Assembly: GCA_027306715.1 (NCBI GenBank)
Contig: DAHUZG010000078.1
Location: 1-36,123, forward strand
Direction of reading: 5' to 3'
DNA from: Acidimicrobiaceae bacterium
GTDB taxonomy: Bacteria > Actinomycetota > Acidimicrobiia > Acidimicrobiales > Bog-793
Length of the DNA stretch: 36,123 nt
Below the pieces are notes generated by a model. The model searched no databases and was not told where the DNA came from. It was given only the letters and a program-made list of their open reading frames with translations. Every line of letters begins with the position of its first letter. The first letter of the stretch is position 1. Below are positions 24,071 to 30,942 of the stretch, piece after piece. Made by a program: the position numbers and the translations under genes.

Positions 24071-26528
24071 AGACGACGACGTTGACCAGGCTCGGTGGCC
24101 GGGCGACGACGCGGCGGGGCTGGCGGCCGGCGAGCTCGTCGACGATGCGCGGCAGGGCGAGAGCAATCGCCGCCGCCTCGTCCTCGCCGATGTCACGAGG
24201 CACCTCCGCCCGGGCTCGCAGCTTGCCGTTGACCTGGACGACCATCGTCTCGCTCGGTGCTTCGAGCCAAGCCGGATCGGCCACCGGCCATGGCTCCTCG
24301 TGGACGTGACGCCCGTGGCGACGCTCGAAGGCCTCGGCGGCGAGGTGCGGGGCGAACGGCGCCAGGAGCTTGAGCAGGACGTCGGTGGCCTCGTCGACGA
24401 CGGTCGGGGGGGCGCCGGCACGAGCCTCGTCCTCGATCGCCTTGCGCAGCTCGAAGCAGTGGGCGACGGCGGTGTTGAAGCCGTAGCGCTCGAGATCGGC
24501 GGTGACGTCGCGGATGGTCCGGTGAACAACCCGACGAAGGCGATCGCCCGGCGGTGGGGCGACGGCACCCGGTTGGGCTGACCCCTCGGGTCCGTCGAGG
24601 GCGAGACGCCACACCTGGCGGAGGAAGCGTCCGCGCCCCTCGATGATCTCGTCCGTCTGCCCGCTCCAGTCCACGTCGTCGCCGGGCGGGGCGAGGAAGC
24701 AGTGGGCGAGGCGCAAGGCGTCGGCCCCGACGGTGTCGAAGTACTGGTCGGGCGAGACGACGTTGCCGCGTGACTTGGACATCGCCCGCCCACCGAGACG
24801 GATCATCCCCTGGGTGAAGAGCTGGGCGAAGGGCTCGCGTATCTCCGCCGGCGAGAGGTTGGTGTCGCCGAGCGCCCTTGTGAAGAAGCGGGCGTAGAGC
24901 AGGTGCAAGATGGCGTGGGTGATGCCGCCGATGTACTGGTCGACGGGCATGAAGTGGCGCGCCGCTTCGAGGGCGACGGGGCGCTCGTGGTCCCACGGGT
25001 CGCAGAAGCGGAGGAAGTACCACGACGAGTCGACGAAGGTGTCCATGGTGTCGGTCTCCCGGCTCGCCGGGCCGCCGCAGATCGGGCACGTCGTCTGCAG
25101 AAATCCTTGGTGCGAGCGCAGCGGTGACTCACCGGTAGGCAGGAACTCGACGTCTTCGGGCAGCAGCACGGGGAGGTCGGCGTCGGCGACCGGGACGATC
25201 GCATGGGTCGGGCAGTAGACGACCGGGATCGGGCATCCCCAATAGCGCTGCCGGCTGATCAGCCAGTCCCGCAGCCGGTACTGGACCGAGCGGCGTCCGA
25301 TGCCCTCACCCTCGAGCCAGTCGATCGCCGCCTGCTTGGCCGCCGGGACGTCGAGGCCGTCGAGGAAGCCGCTGTTGATCTTCGTGCCGTCACCGCCGTA
25401 GGCGCCACCGTCAAAGCCCGGCGGCGGCTCGACGGTGCGGACGATGGGCAGGCCGTAGGCCATGGCGAAGGCGTAGTCGCGCCCGTCCTCGGCGGGCACA
25501 CCCATGATCGCGCCCGTGCCGTAGCTGCCGAGCACGTAGTCGGCGATGTAGATCGGGACGCGCCCGCCGTTGAAGGGGTTGAGGGCGTAGGAGCCGGTGA
25601 AGGCACCGCGCTTGTCGAGCGCTCCCTCCTCGGAGAGCCGCTCGACGTCGGACTCGTGCGAGACGCGCTCGATCAGCTCGTTGACGGTCGCCGACTGCTC
25701 GGCGGTGATCAGCTCGGGCACGAGCGGATGCTCGGGAGCAAGGGTGACGTAGGTGATGCCGAAGCCGGTGTCCGGCCTCGTCGTGTAGACCTCGATCGAG
25801 ATCTCGGGACGGCCGTCCACACGCAGGTCGAGCAGGGCACCCTCGGAGCGGCCGATCCAGTGGCGCTGCATCGTCTTCACCCGCTCGGGCCAGTCGAGGC
25901 CCTCGAGCGCCTCGAGCAGCTCGTCGGCGTAGGCCGTGATCCGCAGGAACCACTGCTCGAGGTTGCGACGGACGACGAGGTCGCCCGACCGTTCGCAGGT
26001 GCCGTCGGGCAGCACCTGCTCGTTGGCAAGCACGGTGCAACAGCCTGGGCACCAGTTGACCGGCGCCTCGGCGCGGTAGGCGAGACCGGCCTCGAGGAGA
26101 CGCTTGAAGATCACCTGGTTGAAGCGCATGTACTCGGGGTCGTGGCTGCGCAGCTGGCGGCGCCAGTCGTAGACGGCTCCGAGGCGGCGGACGCTTCGAG
26201 TCAGCTCGGCGATGCGCGCCTCGGTCCAGTCGCGCGGGTTGGCGGCGCCCCCCTTGATCGCCGCGTTCTCCGCCGGCAGCCCGAATGAGTCGAAGCCGAA
26301 TGGAGTGAGCACGGCGTGGCCCTGCATCGTGCGGTAACGGACGAGGACGTCGCCGAGGGTGTAGTTCCGGACGTGGCCCTGGTGGGCCGGACCGCTCGGA
26401 TAGGGGTACATGCAGAGCACGTAGTACGCCGGGCGCGGGTCGTCGAGCTCGACCTGATAGGTCCCCCGCGCCTCCCAGCGCTGCTGCCAGCGCTGCTCAA
26501 CCTCCTGGACGTCGTAGTCCTCAGCCAT
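24069..26528 (-). CDS. leuS: Leucyl-tRNA synthetase
   Basis: 819-aa class I synthetase charging tRNA-Leu. The HIGH-type motif is HQGH (residues 49-52, after PYPSGP). The zinc-type segment is WCPGCCTVLANEQV. The CP1 editing domain keeps YTTRPDTG and GVPAEDGRDYAF, with the conserved Asp in AED. The second catalytic motif reads AMSKSRGN where KMSKS is usual, so its first Lys is Ala. The anticodon-binding and C-terminal domains are complete (MVVQVNGKLRARAEV). The ATG at 26528 is supported by a leaderless -10 element. Nothing suggests co-transcription with the catabolic cluster, which converges on it. Confidence 0.96.
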   Translation of the reverse strand: MAEDYDVQEVEQRWQQRWEARGTYQVELDDPRPAYYVLCMYPYPSGPAHQGHVRNYTLGDVLVRYRTMQGHAVLTPFGFDSFGLPAENAAIKGGAANPRDWTEARIAELTRSVRRLGAVYDWRRQLRSHDPEYMRFNQVIFKRLLEAGLAYRAEAPVNWCPGCCTVLANEQVLPDGTCERSGDLVVRRNLEQWFLRITAYADELLEALEGLDWPERVKTMQRHWIGRSEGALLDLRVDGRPEISIEVYTTRPDTGFGITYVTLAPEHPLVPELITAEQSATVNELIERVSHESDVERLSEEGALDKRGAFTGSYALNPFNGGRVPIYIADYVLGSYGTGAIMGVPAEDGRDYAFAMAYGLPIVRTVEPPPGFDGGAYGGDGTKINSGFLDGLDVPAAKQAAIDWLEGEGIGRRSVQYRLRDWLISRQRYWGCPIPVVYCPTHAIVPVADADLPVLLPEDVEFLPTGESPLRSHQGFLQTTCPICGGPASRETDTMDTFVDSSWYFLRFCDPWDHERPVALEAARHFMPVDQYIGGITHAILHLLYARFFTRALGDTNLSPAEIREPFAQLFTQGMIRLGGRAMSKSRGNVVSPDQYFDTVGADALRLAHCFLAPPGDDVDWSGQTDEIIEGRGRFLRQVWRLALDGPEGSAQPGAVAPPPGDRLRRVVHRTIRDVTADLERYGFNTAVAHCFELRKAIEDEARAGAPPTVVDEATDVLLKLLAPFAPHLAAEAFERRHGRHVHEEPWPVADPAWLEAPSETMVVQVNGKLRARAEVPRDIGEDEAAAIALALPRIVDELAGRQPRRVVARPPSLVNVVV

Positions 26529-26534
26529 CGCCCC

Positions 26535-26540
26535 AGGTTA
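26535..26540 (-). promoter_or_regulatory. Leaderless-type -10 element of leuS
   Basis: On the minus strand TAACCT lies 6 nt before the leuS ATG. No ribosome-binding sequence fits between them, so a leaderless transcript is likely. Confidence 0.55.
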
Positions 26541-26668
26541 GGTGCCCCCGCCGGCGCCCGGTGAAGGCGACCCCGCCTGCCAGCGGCCGACGGGAGGCGC
26601 TCCTCGAGCCCGCACCTGTGGCGGCGGTGAGTCGGGTCCGACGCTGCTGGTAAGCTCGGACTCCCGAC

Positions 26669-26742
26669 GGGGGCGTAGCTCAGCTGGTAGAGCGCTTGAC
26701 TGGCAGTCAAGAGGTCCGAGGGTTCGAGTCCCTTCGCCTCCA
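26669..26742 (+). tRNA. tRNA-Ala(GGC)
   Basis: The full cloverleaf can be folded: acceptor GGGGGCG with CGCCTCC, D-stem GCTC/GAGC, anticodon stem CTTGA/TCAAG with loop CTGGCAG (anticodon GGC), and T-arm GAGGG-TTCGAGT-CCCTT. The G3:U70 pair, the identity element for alanine, is present. CCA is not encoded. The variable region has 6 nt by this fold, one more than usual. A TAAGCT -10-like element is at 26651-26656. The integrase gene starts 125 bp downstream, so this tRNA is probably the attachment site of the element on its right. Confidence 0.95.
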
Positions 26743-26803
26743 CCGTAAAAGGCCTGGTAGACGCCAAAAAGTTTCCTTCTTCGGAGCAGTCACCGCTTCC
26801 CTG

Positions 26804-26821
26804 TCCCAACAAAATCCCAAC
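26804..26821. repeat. Direct repeat TCCCAAC, one helical turn apart
   Basis: TCCCAAC at 26804-26810 and 26815-26821, 11 bp apart, between the tRNA and the integrase gene. They are candidate arm-type integrase or excisionase sites, or an operator. This is inferred from position only. Confidence 0.4.
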
Positions 26822-26854
26822 CTTCGGGGGGGTGGCGGTGACACGCCAGGGCAG

Positions 26855-26860
26855 TAGGTT
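26855..26860 (+). promoter_or_regulatory. Leaderless-type -10 element of the integrase gene
   Basis: TAGGTT lies 7 nt before the ATG at 26868. This supports that start over the in-frame GTG at 26832. Confidence 0.5.
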
Positions 26861-26867
26861 GCGTTCG

Positions 26868-28265
26868 ATGACGACCGACGAGGCAGCTCAGACGCCGGGT
26901 GCTGATCCCTCCGGTGACCCACGGGGCCGAGGACGCACCAAGGCTGGGTTGCGGGAGCTCCGGCGAGGCGTGTACGAGATTCGCACTTTTGTCGGCAAGG
27001 ATCCACTGACCGGCAAGAGGCTGCAGCGCTCAGAGACGTTCCACGGCGGATACCGCGACGCCGTGCGACGACGAGCACAGCTCGTTGCCGAATCGCAGCA
27101 GGCCAAGCGCGCAACCTCGGGAGCAACGGTCGGTGATCTGCTGGAAGCTTGGTTGGCGCGTTGCGAGGAACGTCGTGCCGCCGGCGATCTGTCGGCCAAC
27201 ACAATCGCCTCGTATCAATACCAGCAGCGTCGTTTGCGTGAGTTGGCGCCCGCGTTCCTCGCGCTGCGACTTGACCGGATCGACACCGCACAACCCGTCG
27301 AAGAGCTGTTGAGCGGGCTTCGACGTTCGGGCGTTACCGACGCCGGGCTTGTGCAGACGCACAAGGCGCTACGTGCAGCATTCGAATGGGGGATCGGGCA
27401 CAAGTGGCTGCGATGGAACCCTGCTAAGTACCTCGATGCGACACCGCGACCGCCCGAGAAGAAGACGCCGAAGGCGACAGTCGAAGACGTGAAACGGCTG
27501 ATTGAAATTGCTCCCAGCGTCCATCCCGACCTCGGCGCCTACTTCCTACTAGCAGCGCTGACGGGCTTGCGACGTCAAGCTCTTTGCGGTCTCCGTTGGT
27601 CCGACATCGATGCGGAAGGCCAACAGCTCACCGTCAATCGAGTCCGGAACGTGGTCTGGGGTAAAACCGTCGACCAGGAGTTCTCGAAGCACCGCCGCTC
27701 GAAGGAAAAGCCTGTGAAATGGCTCGACCCGATCGCGGTTGACACGCTCGGGGCCCTCCGCGAGGCGCAGCGCCGCCGCTGCGTCGAGTCTGTGACGACG
27801 CCACCAGACGATGGATGGGTGTTCAGCGCTGACGGCCTCGGCCTCACGCCGATGAATCCCGACTTCGTGCAACGGCGTGTGAAGCGGGCGGCAGACCTCG
27901 CAGGGTTGCCGCATCGCTCACACGACATGCGGCACCACCGGGCGACGGAGCTCATCGGCGCCGGTGTTGACGTCGGGCGCGTTGCCGACGAACTCGATCA
28001 TCGTGACAAGTCGTTCACGCTGCGTACCTACGTCGGGTCGCACCCAGCGGGCGAGGGTGCAATGGCCGGACTCGGCCGGCGTTACGTCGACCTAGAGCGA
28101 GCGAACATCGAAGTGGTCCCGGCTGTCGCAGCCGTGATGCCGGCGCAGGACCTGTTCGTGAACGACACCGGACAGAGCACCCCGGATCGGCCTCGTCGCG
28201 CCCCGGCGCCATGCGGCTCCGGCTCGACGACAGCCAATCCCAGACGCAATCCGGCTCGTCGTTAG
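26868..28265 (+). CDS. Tyrosine-type site-specific integrase
   Basis: 465-aa phage/ICE integrase that would recombine the element into tRNA-Ala. It has an arm-binding N-terminus with an AP2-like strand region (GLRELRRGVYEIRTFVGKDPLTGKR, about 27-51), a core-binding SAM-like domain (about 85-190) and a catalytic domain (about 205-400). Catalytic residues are R235 (TGLRR), a Lys in the 275-283 strand, H352 and R355 (SHDMRH), H378 (LDHRD) and Y388 (RTYVGSH). About 75 residues follow the Tyr, a rather long tail. The stop overlaps the convergent HTH gene stop. GC content is visibly lower than in the flanking chromosome genes. Confidence 0.92.
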   Translation: MTTDEAAQTPGADPSGDPRGRGRTKAGLRELRRGVYEIRTFVGKDPLTGKRLQRSETFHGGYRDAVRRRAQLVAESQQAKRATSGATVGDLLEAWLARCEERRAAGDLSANTIASYQYQQRRLRELAPAFLALRLDRIDTAQPVEELLSGLRRSGVTDAGLVQTHKALRAAFEWGIGHKWLRWNPAKYLDATPRPPEKKTPKATVEDVKRLIEIAPSVHPDLGAYFLLAALTGLRRQALCGLRWSDIDAEGQQLTVNRVRNVVWGKTVDQEFSKHRRSKEKPVKWLDPIAVDTLGALREAQRRRCVESVTTPPDDGWVFSADGLGLTPMNPDFVQRRVKRAADLAGLPHRSHDMRHHRATELIGAGVDVGRVADELDHRDKSFTLRTYVGSHPAGEGAMAGLGRRYVDLERANIEVVPAVAAVMPAQDLFVNDTGQSTPDRPRRAPAPCGSGSTTANPRRNPARR

Positions 28266-28528
28266 CTCATGACCTTGCCGGTTGTCGCGAGGAACCGCTG
28301 CAAACCGTCATGACTTACAAGGTGTCGTCTCCCGAGGCGGAAAGCGCCCGGCAACCTACCTTGAAGCGCCAGCTTGCGAGCGTGTTCTGCCGAGATGCGT
28401 AGAAGCACCGCGGCCTCAGCCAACGTAAGAACCGTAGGCGGGTTGAGATCAGTCCGGCGATCACCTTCGTATCGATGCGGTCCAAAATGTTGCATAGGCA
28501 GCGCTAACTCGCCTTGCACTTTGAGCAC
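28262..28528 (-). CDS. Small HTH protein, excisionase-like
   Basis: 88-aa protein by the chosen start. The C-terminal half is a MerR/excisionase-type helix-turn-helix (LTLAEAAVLLRISAEHARKLALQGRLPGAFRLGRRHLVSHDGLQRFL), as in the helix_turn_helix_17 group. In integrative elements such proteins direct excision or regulate int/rep. The GTG start at 28528 is chosen because it lies one base after the upstream gene stop (TAAGGTG) with GAGAAG before it; ATGs at 28582 and 28495 are alternatives. It converges on the integrase with a 4-bp overlap of stops, a layout that could limit simultaneous int and xis expression. Confidence 0.72.
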   Translation of the reverse strand: MLKVQGELALPMQHFGPHRYEGDRRTDLNPPTVLTLAEAAVLLRISAEHARKLALQGRLPGAFRLGRRHLVSHDGLQRFLATTGKVMS

Positions 28529-28529
28529 C

Positions 28530-29078
28530 TTACCGCTTCTCGAGTTCGGAGCATGAGTGCTCGGATTTACCATGAATGCCATCGCGATTGGCTGCTTCCA
28601 TTGTGCCGTGGGCCGCAGCGGATGTCGAACTCGTCTCTTGAGCAAGCGCCACCACCTGCCCGGTGGCGCGTAGGACCGCCTCGGCGACAAGACGAGCGTT
28701 TCTGACGTCGAGTCCACATAGAGCTTCATTTAGGTCGACCGGGGATCCGCACGCCAAACTCGCGGCGAGGCCCAATACCTGACCCTCAGTGGCCGAGCAC
28801 CCAAGTTCGCCGCGCTCGAGCGCGTCAAAACACGCAGTCCAACGCACCACCGCCATCCGCGTAGAGCCGTCCTGCTCGACGAACCTAACCATGAAATCGC
28901 TGCTGAAGAGCAGGGTGCGGTGGGCGATGAGCAACTCCACGGCTGCTTCGGCGCAGTAGACGCCGCTTGCCCGATTCCTTAGCGCGCATGCGAGTCTGTC
29001 GCCAAGCTGCGGGGACCGCATCGGGTCGACCGTCTCAACCTCGCGCTGATGCGCGCCGATCGTCGTCTGCCGTGTCAT
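28530..29078 (-). CDS. Unknown element-encoded protein
   Basis: 182-aa protein I do not recognise. It looks mostly helical and soluble, with a basic N-terminus, several Cys residues (CAEAAVELL, ACFDALERG, LGCSATEG, SLACGSP, EALCGL) and no membrane segment or clear catalytic motif. The ATG overlaps the TGA of the primase-polymerase gene by 4 bp, so the two are translationally coupled, and the HTH gene follows at once. Its place in a rep-unknown-xis set suggests a replication or maintenance accessory role, which is inference only. GC content is low for this window. Confidence 0.6.
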   Translation of the reverse strand: MTRQTTIGAHQREVETVDPMRSPQLGDRLACALRNRASGVYCAEAAVELLIAHRTLLFSSDFMVRFVEQDGSTRMAVVRWTACFDALERGELGCSATEGQVLGLAASLACGSPVDLNEALCGLDVRNARLVAEAVLRATGQVVALAQETSSTSAAAHGTMEAANRDGIHGKSEHSCSELEKR

Positions 29079-30757
29079 GGCGCGATATCTACGCTCGGCG
29101 GCGCAATCGACGACGGCACTTCGAAGCTGAGGGGTATCACCATGGACTCATGCTCGGCCATCGATTTTCGCAATGGATCGGTGTCGAGCCCGTGCTGTTC
29201 GGCCGCCTCGGCCCCGACGAGTTCTCTCAACTTGTCTTCATGCGTGGCGACGCGTCGCGACGTCGCGCCCCAAGCCGCTCTATCGAGGTCGTTGAAACGC
29301 TTCGTACCGCTCGTCTTCTCGGGGTCCACCAAGCTGGCAATCGCACGAGGTTGCTTCTCGCCGGCTCGAAGTCCCGACGCGATGGTGCACAGCGCCTCGC
29401 GCTCGTCCAGCCCAGCACTCCGCGCGGCGTCGACCAGCCGATCACGGGCGTCATCCTGAGTCAGCAACCGCGCGCCGATGAGAGTCCCAAGTGAGAACGC
29501 GGCGGTGTTGAGCCGATGATTGCGTCCGCCTTCTGGCGTCGATGCAACCGCCGCGCACTCCGATTCGACGGCTGCCCGCACGTAGTGCGAGCTCGTCAAT
29601 CGCACAGGCTCGGTCGGGCGCGAAGGTGACTGGTGATGCGGTGAGAGCCGCTCGACCAGCCACCCGGGCACGGCGGGAAGCGACTGGCCCAAGAGCGTCG
29701 TCGACAGCGCTCCGGTCGCCTCGTCGAGGAACTGGTAGCGCCAGCCGCCGGGATGCACCGACGGCGGGGCGACGACGTAGCCGCCGCGACCGCGCACGTC
29801 GACGCCGGGAAGCACCGCGACGCGCGACGCCAAGCCCTGCGAGGCGAACCACAGGTGCCACCCCCGCCCGGTCTTCACGACGACGCCGGCGCCGGGGTCG
29901 CCAGGGGCCGGGTCGAATAGCTCGGCCCGGGCGCCGGCGCTGTCGATATCGACCACGTCGAGGCCCTCGCCGGTGCGGATGCCGACGTTGGCGCGCCACG
30001 AGACTCTCCACCAGGTGTGGATCTTCTCCTCTGAGGTTGTCGCCTCGAGAAGTCCCCGGGGCACGAGCCGGCCGTCGGGCACCTTGTCCCCGGCGCGAAG
30101 CGGCAGCACGGCCCAGCCGCGCCGGGCGTAGCTGAGCGCTGCGGCAAGAAGCGGGTTCACCGCCTCGGCCACCATCTGCTGGTGGGCGAGCGCGGCGCCC
30201 GGCCCGAGGCGAGAGACACCGCGTGTGGGGGGAAGCATCGTGCGGACCTCGAGGCTGGCGTCGGGGCCGAAGCGGACGAGCTCGAAGTGGCACAGCCGCG
30301 AGAGCGTCGCTGCCATCGGGGCGTTTCGTGACAGGCTCGGCGAGAGCCCGAGGTCACGGGCGAGCTCGGCGAGATCGACGACGGCGCTGTCAGGCTGTCG
30401 CTTGAGCTCTCGTGCGAGCCGGCGCAGGCACCACGTCGCCGACGGCCCGATCACCGGGAGCCAGCAGCGCTCGACGTAGGGATGCGTCGGTGAGAAGCGT
30501 GCCTGCGCAGTACCTTCTTGTGACGCCTCCCCATACGGCAGAAGCTTGACGAAGCGCTCGATCGGGCTGGCGCCGCTTCCTGTCCGGTCGATCACGATGG
30601 GCCGGACCGGCTCCGGCCCTCGGGTCCGCTCCCGGGTGCCCGGACCGCTCGCCGGACGAGGAAGCAGGCGCGTCGCGCCGGGGGGCGCCGGCGCCCGCTC
30701 TGACGACTGTGGGAGATGCCGGACGCCGGAATCGTGTTGTCGGAGGTCGTTGTCCAT
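29075..30757 (-). CDS. Winged-helix/bifunctional primase-polymerase (PrimPol) replication protein
   Basis: 560-aa protein with three parts. Residues 1-90 are Pro/Arg-rich. Residues about 95-195 look like a winged helix (WCLRRLARELKRQ, VDLAELARDLGLSP, LSRLCHFELVRFG). Residues about 200-365 are a bifunctional DNA primase/polymerase domain (PF09250 type) with YARRGWAVLPL, the acidic GLDVVDID motif (D270, D272), GRGWH (H301) and GGYVVAPPSVHPGG. The C-terminus has a PriCT-like helical segment (EGGRNHRLNTAAFSLGTLIG). Such proteins prime replication of plasmids and actinomycete integrative elements. The upstream intergenic region holds five TTCCCG repeats. Base composition of the last third resembles the low-GC genes to its left. 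Confidence 0.85.
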   Translation of the reverse strand: MDNDLRQHDSGVRHLPQSSERAPAPPGATRLLPRPASGPGTRERTRGPEPVRPIVIDRTGSGASPIERFVKLLPYGEASQEGTAQARFSPTHPYVERCWLPVIGPSATWCLRRLARELKRQPDSAVVDLAELARDLGLSPSLSRNAPMAATLSRLCHFELVRFGPDASLEVRTMLPPTRGVSRLGPGAALAHQQMVAEAVNPLLAAALSYARRGWAVLPLRAGDKVPDGRLVPRGLLEATTSEEKIHTWWRVSWRANVGIRTGEGLDVVDIDSAGARAELFDPAPGDPGAGVVVKTGRGWHLWFASQGLASRVAVLPGVDVRGRGGYVVAPPSVHPGGWRYQFLDEATGALSTTLLGQSLPAVPGWLVERLSPHHQSPSRPTEPVRLTSSHYVRAAVESECAAVASTPEGGRNHRLNTAAFSLGTLIGARLLTQDDARDRLVDAARSAGLDEREALCTIASGLRAGEKQPRAIASLVDPEKTSGTKRFNDLDRAAWGATSRRVATHEDKLRELVGAEAAEQHGLDTDPLRKSMAEHESMVIPLSFEVPSSIAPPSVDIAP

Positions 30758-30779
30758 GTCCGAAGGTTGACAAGTCGAC

Positions 30780-30918
30780 TTCCCGAACAGGTTCCCGATC
30801 GGATTCGAAGCGAGTTCCCGTTTCGCGTTTCGGGTGGATTTTCATCGTTCGGTCCAACCGGTCCGGCCTTTGCGGGGTTCCCGATCGCCGCAGAGAAGCG
30901 CTTCGACTTCCCGGTCGG
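30780..30918. repeat. Iteron-like TTCCCGA repeats upstream of the PrimPol gene
   Basis: TTCCCG(A) cores start at 30780, 30792, 30815, 30878 and 30908, all in the same orientation; three continue as TTCCCGATCG or TTCCCGGTCG. The first two are 12 bp apart, matching the period of the array at 35390. A palindrome GAAGCGCTTC is at 30895-30904. The array occupies the 185-bp gap between the LysM-SARP stop and the PrimPol start, and could be an origin, operators or both. Confidence 0.7.
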
Positions 30919-30942
30919 CTTCCGGCAGCCAACCAGGCGTGC

